From: JASHPR01 sp963739645
Lineage (GTDB): Bacteria > Actinomycetota > Actinomycetes > Streptosporangiales > Streptosporangiaceae
Length of the DNA: 64,000 nt
Direction: 5' to 3'
Assembly (NCBI GenBank): GCA_963739645.1
Contig: CAVUBM010000015.1
Span: 62,001 to 126,000 of the forward strand
A model generated the notes under the pieces. The model had not been told where the DNA came from and did no database searches. It was given only the letters and a program-made list of their open reading frames with translations. Numbering within the stretch: position 1 is the stretch's first letter; the number at the start of each line of letters is the position of its first letter. Made by a program: the position numbers and the translations under genes. This document shows positions 34,281-43,608 of this stretch, piece after piece.

Positions 34281-35768
34281 TCACCAGCGCCAGCGGGTCT
34301 GCGCGGCGATCTCGTCCGGGTCTGTGTCGGCGAACAGGGCGACCTCGCCGCGGCGCACCGCGAGGATCGCCTCGAACATGGGATCTCCCATCGCCCGGCG
34401 CAGGACCGTGCTGCGCTCCAGGCTGTCGGCCGCATCGGCCAGCGACTGCGGGAGCCTGCGGATGCCGCGGCGGGCCAGCTCATCGGCGCCCAGGCCGATC
34501 GGGTCCCCTTCGATCTCGGCCGGGAGCGTGGTGCCGTCGCAGAGCCCCGCCAGCCCGGCGGCGATCAGCGACCCGACTACCAGATAGGGGTTGGCGGCCA
34601 GGTCGAAGCACTTGATCTCGATGTTGGCCCTGGCGTCCTGTTCCCCGGACGACCCGGTCACCAGGCGCAGCGCCGCCTCCCGGTTCTCCAGGCCCCAGCA
34701 CTGGAAGACCCCGGCCCAGTGCGACGGCACCAGGCGCAGGTAGCTGGCCACGCTCGGCGCGCCGACCGCACACAGCGCGGGCAGCTCGCCGAGGATGCCG
34801 CCGATGAAGGCCTCGGCGTCGCGGGTGAGGCCGTGCCGCCCCGGTCCGCCCGCGAGCAGGTTCTGGCCGTCCCGCCAGAGGCTCAGGTGGACGTGACCGC
34901 CGTTGCCGACGGTGCCGGGAACCACCGACGGCGCGAACGAGGCCCGGAAGCCGTGACGCGCCGACACCGCCTGGATCGTCTGCCGGACGAGCATGCTGTC
35001 ATCGGCCGCACCCACCGGGTCGGAGGTGGCCATGGAGATCTCAAGCTGGCCTGCGGCGTACTCCGGGTGGAACTGCTCGACAACGACGCCCTCGCGCTCG
35101 AGCGCCTCGACCACCTCGCGGCTGTAATCGGAAAGCTCGATGACCCGGGTCATGCCGTAGGCGGGGCCGGTACAGGCCGGGACGAAACGCCCCTCGTCGT
35201 CGGTGCCGAGCGCCCATTCCACCTCGAAGCTCATGCGGAAGTCCAGGCCCTGGTCGCTTGCTTCCTCGGCCATGCGGCGGGCGAACGAGCGCTGGCAGGA
35301 GGCGTAGACCCGCCCGTCCTGGGTGTAGCGGTCCACCGGCGCCCAGGCCCAGCCGGGCTGCCCGTCGAGGATGGCGACCCGCTCCAGGTCGGGGACCAGG
35401 CGCAGGTCGCCGCCGGGCCCGCCGATGTGCTTGCTCGTGGTGATGTCATCGTTGATGAGGAAGACGTCGAACACCGGCGACATCCCGACGCCCCAGCCCG
35501 CCGCCCGCTCCAGGCGCCCGAGCGGGATGGTCTTGGCCCGGGCGACGCCAGTGTTGTCGACCCAGCACAGCGCCACCATCGCCACCCCGGCCGCGGTGAG
35601 CCGCCGGGCCACCGGGCCAGCCTGCCTGACCCGTTCGGCCCGCTGCTGCGCGCCCAGGGCCACGGGTGCCGCCGTGGCCTGCGTGGTGGCCTGGCCGGAT
35701 TCAGGCGCCGTGCCGTTGCCCGCCGACGTAGGTTCTCCGCCGGCCGCGGTGGACTCGATGCCCGGCAT
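34281..35768 (-). CDS. Glutamine synthetase-like (gamma-glutamyl ligase) protein
   Basis: 495 residues from ATG 35768 with a GGGAGG site. GS catalytic-domain blocks are intact: FEVEWAL, FHPEYAAGQLEISMA, GNGGHVHLSLWRDG (ATP/metal His) and NREAALRLV...NIEIKCFDLAANPYLVVGSLIAAGLAGL. The N-terminal ~45 residues are Ala/Thr/Gly-rich and extra. Members of this branch are usually not housekeeping GlnA but gamma-glutamyl ligases for amines or other substrates. It is the first gene of a two-gene unit with the amidohydrolase. Confidence 0.88.
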   Translation of the reverse strand: MPGIESTAAGGEPTSAGNGTAPESGQATTQATAAPVALGAQQRAERVRQAGPVARRLTAAGVAMVALCWVDNTGVARAKTIPLGRLERAAGWGVGMSPVFDVFLINDDITTSKHIGGPGGDLRLVPDLERVAILDGQPGWAWAPVDRYTQDGRVYASCQRSFARRMAEEASDQGLDFRMSFEVEWALGTDDEGRFVPACTGPAYGMTRVIELSDYSREVVEALEREGVVVEQFHPEYAAGQLEISMATSDPVGAADDSMLVRQTIQAVSARHGFRASFAPSVVPGTVGNGGHVHLSLWRDGQNLLAGGPGRHGLTRDAEAFIGGILGELPALCAVGAPSVASYLRLVPSHWAGVFQCWGLENREAALRLVTGSSGEQDARANIEIKCFDLAANPYLVVGSLIAAGLAGLCDGTTLPAEIEGDPIGLGADELARRGIRRLPQSLADAADSLERSTVLRRAMGDPMFEAILAVRRGEVALFADTDPDEIAAQTRWRW

Positions 35769-36026
35769 GAGCTGCCTCCCGTATCGCGCGAGGTCATGGT
35801 CTGTGCAGCAGTGATCAGTACGAAGCGTGGCAGGCAGGGCGTCGGGGCGTCAATTGAGCGGCCAGGCCCTGCTCATGGCCCAGCTCTGGTCCCGGGCATA
35901 AGCCGCATATCGGCGGATCGTGCTATTCAGCCCGCATAACGGGGTCATGATCGGCAATGATTCGCCGATGGAGGTTGGCGTGCGGGCGCGTCGCGTCCGG
36001 CCCGGCCGCCATCGGAGAGAGCTGGC

Positions 36027-36911
36027 ATGTCACCGACCACGGGTCTCGCGGGCCGTCGCCGCAGGTCTCACAGCCCGGCCGCGTTCCTGGGTGCGCTGCG
36101 GGCCGGGGCCGTGCTGCTGGCCCTGGCCGCCGTCTGTGGCTGCGGCATCGCGGTTCACTCGGCGTCCTCGGCCCGTCCGCCGCAGCCCGGCGCGGCACCG
36201 CGGCCCGCGGCCGCGCAACCGGGGCGCGGCTGCCAGGACGCCTTTGTCCCGTCCTATTTCTATTCGGGCAGCGGCTGGATCCGGGCCATTGACACCAGGC
36301 CCGCGCCGGGCGTCATGCTCCTGAACGTTGACAACGGCGTGGGGTCCGCGCCGCTGTCCCACTTCGAGACGCTGGTGCGGCGGGCACAGGCGGCAGGGAT
36401 CACTGTGCTGGGCTATTCCTCCACCCTCAACGGCCGGCGGCCGATCGGGGCGGTCGAGGCCGAGGTGGCAAAGTACAAGGCCTGGTACGGGGTAAACGGC
36501 ATCTTCCTTGACCTCACCCAGGGCACCGCCGACAAGCTCTCCTACTACCGGCGGCTGGCCAGTTACATCCGCGCCACCGTGCCGAACGCCGTGGTCTGGC
36601 TGAATCCCGGGACCTACCCGGACCAGAGCTTCATGTCGATCGCCAACGTGGTGCTGGTCTACGAGGGCTCGTACGCCTCGTATCTCCAGAACCAGGCACC
36701 GGGCTGGGTCAGCCAGTACCAGCCGGACCAGTTCGCGCACGTGATCTACGCGACACCTAGAACGGACCTGGCCGACGTCGTCAAGCTGTCCAGGGAACGC
36801 CGGGCGGGCTACCTGTATGTGACCAACCTCTCGGTGTCGCCGAATCCCTACGCGGCCTTGCCCGGCTACTGGGCGCAAGAGGCCGCCGCTATTCAGGCTA
36901 ATTGCTTATAG
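36027..36911 (+). CDS. Secreted spherulation-specific family 4 (Spherulin4-like) protein
   Basis: 294 residues. An N-terminal basic region and hydrophobic stretch (AVLLALAAVCGCGIAVHS) is a signal peptide; the VCGC sequence could be an atypical lipobox. The mature part reads as a TIM-barrel-like domain: CQDAFVPSYFYSG, MLLNVDNGVGSAP, AGITVLGYSSTLNGRRP, GIFLDLTQGTADKLSYY and VWLNPGTYPDQSFMS. These match the Spherulin4 pattern. Related barrels act on glycans, but no reaction is established here. Confidence 0.8.
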   Translation: MSPTTGLAGRRRRSHSPAAFLGALRAGAVLLALAAVCGCGIAVHSASSARPPQPGAAPRPAAAQPGRGCQDAFVPSYFYSGSGWIRAIDTRPAPGVMLLNVDNGVGSAPLSHFETLVRRAQAAGITVLGYSSTLNGRRPIGAVEAEVAKYKAWYGVNGIFLDLTQGTADKLSYYRRLASYIRATVPNAVVWLNPGTYPDQSFMSIANVVLVYEGSYASYLQNQAPGWVSQYQPDQFAHVIYATPRTDLADVVKLSRERRAGYLYVTNLSVSPNPYAALPGYWAQEAAAIQANCL

Positions 36912-36937
36912 CGGAACACATCTGCGATACTGGGGCA

Positions 36938-37228
36938 ATGTCTCACCTGCCACCAGCCCCGCTGAGCCAGCCGGTTATACCAATGTCGACGACAGACACG
37001 CTTCCGCAGGGCCTGCAGGGCCACGTGATTAACCGCACGAATATCCTGACCAGTCGCGGGCATGCAAATCCAGGATCGGCCAGGGATGCCCTTGCAGAAT
37101 GGGCGTACACCAACGGCTTTAATGCCATCATCGGCGTCCGCATCGTCGCTATCCCGGAGGTAACTGCGCCGGAGGAGGCGACGACGGTGGTGAGATGGGC
37201 GGCCTACGGCACGGCGATCGGCTGGTGA
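36938..37228 (+). CDS. YbjQ-like small protein
   Basis: About 96 residues from the ATG at 36938; a further ATG at 36983 begins MSTTDTLPQGLQG. The C-terminal part ARDALAEWAYTNGFNAIIGVRIVAI and WAAYGTAIG matches the YbjQ/UPF0145 pattern of a strand-helix with a conserved GANAIIGVR-like segment. These proteins form pentamers and are of unknown function. The coding sequence is less GC-rich than its neighbours. Confidence 0.6.
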   Translation: MSHLPPAPLSQPVIPMSTTDTLPQGLQGHVINRTNILTSRGHANPGSARDALAEWAYTNGFNAIIGVRIVAIPEVTAPEEATTVVRWAAYGTAIGW

Positions 37229-37250
37229 GCGGCCGGCGCCGGACCCGGGT

Positions 37251-37553
37251 TCATGACCCGGGCGTGTGGTAGGCCACCAGCGGCACCCAGCGGATGCTGG
37301 GCATGGCCGTCACGCCGCCGGCCGCCAGCGCCTGGCCGAGCCTGGACTCCATGAAGGCCTGCTGGTCGGCCCGGGACGCCCAGACCTCCGTCACCAACAA
37401 GCTCCCGTCATCCCCCATGCCCGCGGCGTGGGAGATCAGCCCGGGAGGCCATTCGCCGGCCCCCGTGGTCATGTCGATGCCGAGCTCCGCGTTGACGGCG
37501 GCGTAGGCGGACAGGTCCACACCGGTGAACTCAAGGATTAGTGCTTCAGGCAT
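37251..37553 (-). CDS. Antibiotic-biosynthesis-monooxygenase-fold (dimeric alpha/beta barrel) protein
   Basis: 100 residues from ATG 37553, preceded by AAGGGGGG. The order LILEFTGVDLSAYAAVNAELG, ISHAAGMGDDGSLLVTEVWASRADQQAFMESRLGQAL and RWVPLVAYHTPG is typical of ABM/ferredoxin-like barrels. These bind small organic ligands or heme; no specific activity can be assigned. Confidence 0.7.
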   Translation of the reverse strand: MPEALILEFTGVDLSAYAAVNAELGIDMTTGAGEWPPGLISHAAGMGDDGSLLVTEVWASRADQQAFMESRLGQALAAGGVTAMPSIRWVPLVAYHTPGS

Positions 37554-37821
37554 CGGGTCCCCCCTTGTGATTGCAGCCCGGGAATTGACGGCTACTGGTC
37601 CCGGGAGCGGATCGGATCTTCGGTGTCCCGTATGGTATCGGCCTGCTGCTCGGCTGGGAACGCAGAAACACCGCCGGCCAGACGGCGTACTCGCGGAATT
37701 CATGAATCGGAGAGCCGCCAGGCGTGATATAGCAGCCTTGTAAGGGTTTGATTTAGATTATGGAGTTATTCGAAGAACGCCGGGCCCGAGGCCTCGCGGT
37801 ACATCATCATCCTGCCCGCCA

Positions 37822-37914
37822 GGCTGGATGAGATGATCAGCTTGCTGCACGAGGCAGACCAGGCGGAGCACGCGGCGATCTACCGCAGGTATGAGTCCGA
37901 GCTCCTGGAGTGAG
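37822..37914 (+). CDS. Possible small protein or gene fragment
   Basis: A frame open from about 37754 reads WSYSKNAGPEASRYIIILPA and then RLDEMISLLHEADQAEHAAI, ending at a TGA at 37912-37914. The amino-acid pattern looks protein-like, but no start codon exists upstream of the in-frame ATG at 37822. It may be a short real ORF from 37822 (30 aa) or the end of a longer gene broken by an indel. The rest of 37554-37924 shows nothing recognisable. Confidence 0.25.
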
Positions 37915-37924
37915 CGGGCCCGTG

Positions 37925-39388
37925 TTAGGCGGGCGGGTCGGCAGGCGTGGCGCTGGTGAGCGCGGGTGCCGAAGCCGGCATGACGGCCGCGTGACCGGTG
38001 GCGGCCTCGAAGGCCCGCGCCACGGCGAGCAGGTCCCATTCAGCCCGGGGCCTGCCCACCAGCTGCAGGCCCACCGGCCGGCCGTCGGCGGTGAAGCCCG
38101 CGGGCACGCTCGCGGCGGGCAGGCCGGTCGCCGAGATCAGGTAGGCCGACGCCATCCAGTCCAGGTAGGTCTGCTGCGGCTGGCCGTTGATCTCGTGCAC
38201 CCAGTCCAGGGTCACGTCAAACGGGGCGACCTGGCTGGCCGGGCAGGCCAGCACGTCGACGTCGGCGAAGAACTCGCTGACTCGCTCGGCCAGCGCGGTG
38301 CGCAGCGCCGTCGCCCGGCTCAGGTCGGCCACGGTGAGCTCGAGCCCTCGCTGGACGTTCCAGGTCAGGTTGGCGCCGCCCTGGCCCGGGTGCTGGTCCA
38401 GCAGCTCACGGTAGAAGGTCACGAGCCGGAACGCGCGGACCGTGCGGAACACCTCGTCCGCGCCGGACAGGTCCGGTGCCGCGTCGCGGACGCTCCCGGC
38501 CAGCTCGGCCAGGACCTGCCGGGCCGGGGCCAGCACCTCGAGCACCTCTGGCTCGACCGGCAGGCCGAGATCCGGGCTCCAGGCGATCGTGATGTCCCGC
38601 AGGTCCCTGGTGAGCAGCGCGGGGATCTGCGCCGGGTCGGTCACCGCGGGTGGCGCCTGATCCAGCGCCAGCGGGACCCGGGGGTCGGGGCCGGACAGCA
38701 CGGCCAGCAGCAGCGCCGTGTCGGCGACCGTGCGCGCCATCGGCCCGGACACGCTGAGCTGGTCGGTGACGTCGCCGAGCGGCCAGCCGGGGACCCGGCC
38801 CGGGCTGGGCCGCAGCCCGACCACGTTGCAGAAGCTGGCCGGGTTCCGCAGCGACCCGCCCATGTCGCTGCCGTCGGCCAGGCAGATGAGCCTCGCGGCC
38901 AGCGCCGCAGCCGCGCCGCCGCTGCTGCCCCCGGCGCTGCGGCCGAGGTGATACGGGTTGCGGGTGGCACCGAAGACCGGGTTGACGGTGTGCGAGCCCA
39001 GGCCGAACTCGGGCGTGTTGGTCTTGCCCAGGCTGATCGCGCCCGCCTGCGCCATCCGCTGGACCACGAGCGCGTCGCGGTCCGGGATGAACCCGGCGAA
39101 CAGCGGTGACCCGTAGGTGGTCCGCACTCCCGCGGTCTCGACCAGGTCCTTGTGCGCGACCGGCAGGCCGTGCAGCAGGCCGAGCGGCCGGTCATGGGCC
39201 ATGGCCTCGTCCGCGGCCGCGGCCCGGGCCAGCGCCACGTCGAAGGTGCGGGTGACGATCGCGTTGATGGCCGGGTCGAACGCCTCGATCCGGGCGATGT
39301 GCGCCGAGACGACCTCGCGGGCCGACACCTCCCGGCGCCGCACCAGCCCGGCCAGGTCGATGGCGTTGCGCAGGCACAGGTCATTCAC
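37925..39388 (-). CDS. Amidase-signature family enzyme
   Basis: 487 residues. The Ser-cisSer-Lys triad is visible: GLPVAHKDLVETAG (Lys), then GRSAGGSSGGAAAALAARL and DMGGSLRNPASFCNVVGLRP (both Ser). Total length fits. It would hydrolyse a carboxylic amide; without an associated GatB or GatC gene it is a catabolic amidase, not GatA. The preceding gene's stop overlaps this start by eight bases, indicating translational coupling with the PPOX-like gene. Confidence 0.88.
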   Translation of the reverse strand: MNDLCLRNAIDLAGLVRRREVSAREVVSAHIARIEAFDPAINAIVTRTFDVALARAAAADEAMAHDRPLGLLHGLPVAHKDLVETAGVRTTYGSPLFAGFIPDRDALVVQRMAQAGAISLGKTNTPEFGLGSHTVNPVFGATRNPYHLGRSAGGSSGGAAAALAARLICLADGSDMGGSLRNPASFCNVVGLRPSPGRVPGWPLGDVTDQLSVSGPMARTVADTALLLAVLSGPDPRVPLALDQAPPAVTDPAQIPALLTRDLRDITIAWSPDLGLPVEPEVLEVLAPARQVLAELAGSVRDAAPDLSGADEVFRTVRAFRLVTFYRELLDQHPGQGGANLTWNVQRGLELTVADLSRATALRTALAERVSEFFADVDVLACPASQVAPFDVTLDWVHEINGQPQQTYLDWMASAYLISATGLPAASVPAGFTADGRPVGLQLVGRPRAEWDLLAVARAFEAATGHAAVMPASAPALTSATPADPPA

Positions 39389-40358
39389 GGGCGGCCCTCC
39401 CGCTGGCCAGCTGCTCGAGGTGCTGCGCCGTGCCCTGGCGCCGGGCCTGCCAGAGCCCGTACTTCGCGATCAGCCCGTTCGACACCAGCAGCAGCTTCTT
39501 GCGCGGCGGAGCCACGAACCCCTTGGCGGTGTGCGGGGCGTAGACGACGCCGTCCGGGCTGACCTCGAGCCAGCCGGTGAAGGTCCGGGTGCTCAGCCCG
39601 ACCAGCTGCGGCCGGTAGGCGTGGGCGAGCAGGCCCGCGCGCCGGCCCCCGGGCGGCAGCAGCCCGGGCGCGGCGACCAGCCGCAGGCCCGCCTGGTCGT
39701 GCCCGGCGAGCTGCACGGGCACCAGCACCGGGAACCCGTCCGCGCCCCGGTAGGCCAGCACCCGGTGCGGCAGCGCTCCCACCTGCTGGGCCGCCTTGGC
39801 CACGTCGACCCGCGGGCCGGTCCCGTTCTTCGGCGGCCGCTGCGGCTCGGCCGGGCCGGGCCAGGCCGCCCCGGTCACCTCCATCGCGCCGGAGGCACTC
39901 AGGTCCGGCCAGGCGGCGACCCGCTCCAGGGCGATGTCCACGAAGACCCGCTCCTGGTAGTACTCGCGCAGCAGCCGGTCCCACACCGGGCCGCGCATGA
40001 CCTTCCCGACGTACCGTTCCGCCTGGGAGGTCAGCGCCTCCAGCCGGTCGCGCGGCGGCGTGAGCTCCACCGAGGCCATGCCCTGAGCCAGCACGAACGC
40101 CGGGCTGGCCGAGTACCCGTGCTCACGGGCGTGATACGCCAGCGCGACGTGCGGGTCGCAGATGATCCGCTCGAGCTTCTTGCCGAAGCCCAGCGACGTG
40201 GTGAACCCGACCGTGCCCAGGTCCCGCTGGCCGATGCCGCACGGCGCGACGGCCGTGACCGCCGCACCGCCCGCAGGCGTGACGTACGCGACGGCAGCGG
40301 TGATGTCGCCCTTGATCACATCATCGGCCGCATCAGACCAGCGCACCGGATCTGACAT
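39381..40358 (-). CDS. Pyridoxamine-5'-phosphate-oxidase-like family protein
   Basis: 325 residues from ATG 40358. The N-terminal split-barrel pattern KGDITAAVAYVTPAGGAAVTAVAPCGI, VGFTTSLGFGKKLERIICDPHVALAYHAREHGY is typical of PPOX-like flavin or F420 proteins. The extended C-terminal domain (FPVLVPVQLAG ... GLLAHAYRP) appears to repeat the barrel. The function is unknown. It is coupled to the downstream amidase gene by overlap. Confidence 0.7.
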   Translation of the reverse strand: MSDPVRWSDAADDVIKGDITAAVAYVTPAGGAAVTAVAPCGIGQRDLGTVGFTTSLGFGKKLERIICDPHVALAYHAREHGYSASPAFVLAQGMASVELTPPRDRLEALTSQAERYVGKVMRGPVWDRLLREYYQERVFVDIALERVAAWPDLSASGAMEVTGAAWPGPAEPQRPPKNGTGPRVDVAKAAQQVGALPHRVLAYRGADGFPVLVPVQLAGHDQAGLRLVAAPGLLPPGGRRAGLLAHAYRPQLVGLSTRTFTGWLEVSPDGVVYAPHTAKGFVAPPRKKLLLVSNGLIAKYGLWQARRQGTAQHLEQLASGRAARE

Positions 40359-40377
40359 CACGCCCCCCACAATTGCG

Positions 40378-41007
40378 TTAATAGTGCTTATGGTCGAGCA
40401 TGCCACGCCGGCCCGGTGCCGCCGGATGGCCGTGGACGCGCTCCACCAGCGCGGCGACCTGGGCCTCCAGCGTCGCGGCCGCACTGAGACGGTTGTCGAT
40501 CGCGGTGTGCGAGGCGGCGGGCACGGCGCCGAGCCGCATGCTGGCGGCGAAGGTCTCGAAGCCCGCGCGCTTCGCCGTGTCCCGCTCGGACCCCCGCGCG
40601 GCCAGGCGGCGGCGGAGGGTGGCCGCATCCGACCGGACCCAGACCAGGTGCACCGTTCCGCCGCCGAGGTCGGCCGTCCACGCGCGCCACCGCTCGCGGT
40701 CGTGGATCTGCTGGGTGAACGGGCCGGACAGCAGCACCGGGCAGCCGTGCGAGCGGATCTCGCGGGCGGTGGCGGTCATCCCCGCGTACTCGTGGATCTT
40801 GATGTGCTCGTCGTACCAGGGGCCTTCGCGTTCGCCCGGGAGCCGCCCGGCCGCGGCGAGCGTCGCGGCCACGAACGAGCCGTACATCGTGTCCTTGTCC
40901 AGCAGCGCCGGGGCCGGCTCGAGGGCGCCCAGCAGGAGGGCCGCGATCGTGCTCTTGCCGGCGCCCGGCGGGCCGGCCACCACCCACGCGGTTGCCGGAG
41001 CGGTCAT
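40378..41007 (-). CDS. P-loop kinase-like ATP-binding protein
   Basis: 209 residues from ATG 41007. Walker A VVAGPPGAGKSTIAALLLG is at residues 9-27, followed by LLDKDTMYGSFV, as in gluconate-kinase or AAA_33-type phosphotransferases. VHLVWVRSDAATLRRRLAARGSERD resembles the lid region. The likely reaction is phosphorylation of a small molecule; the substrate is not identifiable. It is 19 bp upstream of the PPOX-like gene, same strand, so it may head that operon. Confidence 0.78.
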   Translation of the reverse strand: MTAPATAWVVAGPPGAGKSTIAALLLGALEPAPALLDKDTMYGSFVAATLAAAGRLPGEREGPWYDEHIKIHEYAGMTATAREIRSHGCPVLLSGPFTQQIHDRERWRAWTADLGGGTVHLVWVRSDAATLRRRLAARGSERDTAKRAGFETFAASMRLGAVPAASHTAIDNRLSAAATLEAQVAALVERVHGHPAAPGRRGMLDHKHY

Positions 41008-41130
41008 GGGCCGACAGTACCGGGCGCCGCCGGGCGCGGGGTCTAACGGCACCTGGGGCTTGCGTGACTAGTGCCGCCGTTTAGTCTGTTGCCACCTTTG
41101 ATGGGCAATGCGGAGTAAAGGGGTGGGCGT

Positions 41131-42096
41131 ATGCCGCCGATCAGCAGTTATCTGGACTATTCCGGCCGGGATGACGTACTGGGCGGCGGATCACGGCGGA
41201 TCCCGATCAGCACCCCAGCGGGCGAGCAGCACGTGTGGGTCAAGCGGGTCGGCAACAACCCGGACCTGCGGGTGCTGCTGCTGCACGGCGGGCCGGGGTC
41301 GACGCACGAGTACCTGGAGGCCTGCGACAGCTTCCTGCCCGGCGCCGGCGTGGAGTACTACTACTACGACCAGCTCGGCTCGGGCTTCAGCGACCAGCCC
41401 GACGACCTGTCGCTGTGGGAGCTCGACCGCTTCGTGGACGAGGTGGAGCAGGTCCGCCAGGCCCTGGGCCTGGACGCCGGCAACTTCGTGCTGTACGGCC
41501 AGTCGTGGGGCGGGATCCTGGGCATGGAGTACGCGCTGCACCACCAGCAGCACCTGCGCGGCCTGGTCATCTCCAACATGATGTCCAGCGTCCCGGCGTA
41601 CAACGCCTACGCCGAAGAGGTGCTGATGCCCGCGATGGACCAGGCGGCCCTGGCCGAGATCAAGTCGCTCGAGGCGGCCGGCGAGATCGAGAACCCCCGG
41701 TACATGGAGCTGCTGACCGAGCAGCACTACGTTCATCACGTGCTGCGCATGCCGCCGGCGGACTGGCCCGACCCGGTGCAGCGCGGCTTCGCCCACATCA
41801 ACCCGGCGATCTACGTGTCCATGCAGGGCCCGAGCGAGCTGGGCATCAGCGCCGACGCCAGGCTGGTCAACTGGGACCGCTTCGGGGACCTGGGCCAGAT
41901 CCAGGTGCCGACCCTGGTGATCGGGGCCCAGCACGACACCATGGACCCGGCCCACATGCGGATGATGGCCGAGCGCCTGCCCGCGGGGCGCTACCTGCAC
42001 TGCCCGGACGGCAGCCATCTGGCCATGTACGACGACCAGGAGACGTACTTCGCCGGGCTCATTGACTTCCTGCTCACCCTGGGCGAAGGCAGCTGA
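41131..42096 (+). CDS. Proline iminopeptidase-type alpha/beta hydrolase
   Basis: 321 residues. Signature LLLHGGPGSTHEYLE (oxyanion hole), nucleophile elbow VLYGQSWGGILGMEYAL, Asp in VIGAQHDTMDPAHM and His in CPDGSHLAMYDD. Strong match to the prolyl iminopeptidase S33 family, which removes N-terminal proline from peptides; some members act on other amides or esters. Confidence 0.87.
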   Translation: MPPISSYLDYSGRDDVLGGGSRRIPISTPAGEQHVWVKRVGNNPDLRVLLLHGGPGSTHEYLEACDSFLPGAGVEYYYYDQLGSGFSDQPDDLSLWELDRFVDEVEQVRQALGLDAGNFVLYGQSWGGILGMEYALHHQQHLRGLVISNMMSSVPAYNAYAEEVLMPAMDQAALAEIKSLEAAGEIENPRYMELLTEQHYVHHVLRMPPADWPDPVQRGFAHINPAIYVSMQGPSELGISADARLVNWDRFGDLGQIQVPTLVIGAQHDTMDPAHMRMMAERLPAGRYLHCPDGSHLAMYDDQETYFAGLIDFLLTLGEGS

Positions 42097-42109
42097 CAGC
42101 GCGCCGGGC

Positions 42110-42802
42110 TCAGGGGACCAGCGCCCCGCTCAGCACGGCCTGGCCCAGCTCGCGGTCGCCGGACCAGGTCAGCGCGGGATCGTCGTCGGCACGCCGGCCC
42201 CACAGCAGGAGCAGCAGGTCGGCCGCGGTGCCGCGGATCGTGGCGACCGGGTCGCCGGGACCGAACGTCCAGGCCGAGCCGGTGTCGGCCGCGGTGAGCC
42301 GGACGGCATGCCGCGGTGCGGCGGTGCGGCCGAGCCGGACCTGGCGGGGGGCCATGGTGTCGATGACCTCGGCCACGCCATCGTCGGCCAGTTCGGGGTC
42401 GAAGCGGCTGCGGCGGCCGAGCGCGTGCTCGGCATCCCACCGGTGCACCAGCGTCTCCAGGCACCGTCGGCGCTGCCAGAAGCCCACAGTCGGCGGCGGA
42501 GCGATCGTCCACGCGGGGGCCGACGGATCAGTGTCCAGGGCCGCGAGCTCCGTGTCGCAGGTGCCCCGGAACCACGTAGCCAGCGCGCCGGGATCGCGCG
42601 GCGCGGGCGGAGGATCGCAGTCGCCATGATGTTCGGTCACGGCCGCCGCCGCCCACAGGTTCTGCCGGCCGAGGTGGTCAGCGAGGTCATACAGCGTCCA
42701 GCCACCGCAATACTCGACCCGGGCGGACAGGTCGCCGCTCAGGCAGGCGGCGAAGGAGTCAAGCTCGCGGCGCAGGTGGGCCACGTAACTGGCAGGGTCC
42801 AT
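42110..42802 (-). CDS. Mycothiol-dependent maleylpyruvate isomerase family protein
   Basis: 230 residues. The N-terminal DinB-like four-helix metal-binding domain (CGGWTLYDLADHLGRQNLWAAAAV, CLETLVHRWDAEHALG) is followed by the MDMPI C-terminal domain (HAVRLTAADTGSAWTFG, TIRGTAADLLLLLWGR). This pair defines actinobacterial MDMPI-type proteins that use mycothiol. The exact isomerase or transferase reaction is unknown. Confidence 0.83.
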   Translation of the reverse strand: MDPASYVAHLRRELDSFAACLSGDLSARVEYCGGWTLYDLADHLGRQNLWAAAAVTEHHGDCDPPPAPRDPGALATWFRGTCDTELAALDTDPSAPAWTIAPPPTVGFWQRRRCLETLVHRWDAEHALGRRSRFDPELADDGVAEVIDTMAPRQVRLGRTAAPRHAVRLTAADTGSAWTFGPGDPVATIRGTAADLLLLLWGRRADDDPALTWSGDRELGQAVLSGALVP

Positions 42803-42889
42803 GCCCGGACCTTACACACGATTCCGGCCGGGTTACGGCCGGAGCCCGGCCGCCTGCTCCGGAATGAGCTGGGTGGGAGCGGCGTCCGG

Positions 42890-43462
42890 TCAGCCCGTGC
42901 CACTGGCCCGGGCGACGGCGGCGGTAATCGCCTGCGGGTCCGGCCCCACTTCGGCGCCGGCGACCAGCACGGTAGGCGTCCCGTGGACCCCGGCGGCGGT
43001 AGCACGCGCGGTCACGTAGGGCGGCCAGTCCAGGTAGGGCCCATCGGACAGGCAGGCAGCGAACGCGGCGTCGGCCAGCCCCGCGGCACCGCCGAGGCCG
43101 GCGAGCTCGGCGTCGCTCAGCCCCGGCCCGCCCTCGGGCGGCTGGCGGACGAAGAGCTCATGGGCGTAATCGAGGAACCGGCCCCGGTCGGCGGCGCAGC
43201 CCGATGCCGCGGCCGCGCGGGTTGAGTAGTTCGTGGTGGAGGCCCCGTCCAGGAAGTTCATGGGGTGGTACACGACGCTGGCCCGCCGGTCGGCCACCAG
43301 GCCGCCCAGCGCCGCTGCCGAGGACAGCTCGAACTGCCGGCAGTACGGGCACAGGAAGTCGATGAAGGCGTCCACCCGGACCGGGCCGTACCCGATGACA
43401 ATTCCGTCGCCTTCGGGTGTGGCACCGGCCGGAACGCGGCCGGGGGTGGGCGGGTAGGTCAT
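42890..43462 (-). CDS. DsbA-type thioredoxin-fold oxidoreductase
   Basis: 190 residues from ATG 43462, chosen for its GGAGGG site; an in-frame ATG at 43519 without a site would add 19. The redox motif is FIDFLCPYCRQFE (CPYC), followed by the DsbA helical insert and the cis-Pro region VHGTPTVLVAGAE. No signal peptide is seen, so it is probably cytoplasmic, in line with the FrnE/DSBA-like branch. Confidence 0.82.
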   Translation of the reverse strand: MTYPPTPGRVPAGATPEGDGIVIGYGPVRVDAFIDFLCPYCRQFELSSAAALGGLVADRRASVVYHPMNFLDGASTTNYSTRAAAASGCAADRGRFLDYAHELFVRQPPEGGPGLSDAELAGLGGAAGLADAAFAACLSDGPYLDWPPYVTARATAAGVHGTPTVLVAGAEVGPDPQAITAAVARASGTG

Positions 43463-43608
43463 GGTCCCTCCGGGAAGGTTGGGCGCCGGCGCGATGAATT
43501 CCTCCGGTACGTCAGTCATACAGTCTCGAGGATCAGAGGGAGAGTGTCGTGACGCAGCGCACAGACGGAGGGCCGTCGGCGGCGCCGGGTGGCGGGCCTC
43601 GTGCCCGG

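Noticed and set aside
37925..39388. GatA subunit of the Glu-tRNA amidotransferase
   Set aside because: No gatB or gatC nearby; it is coupled to a PPOX-like gene. A general amidase fits better.
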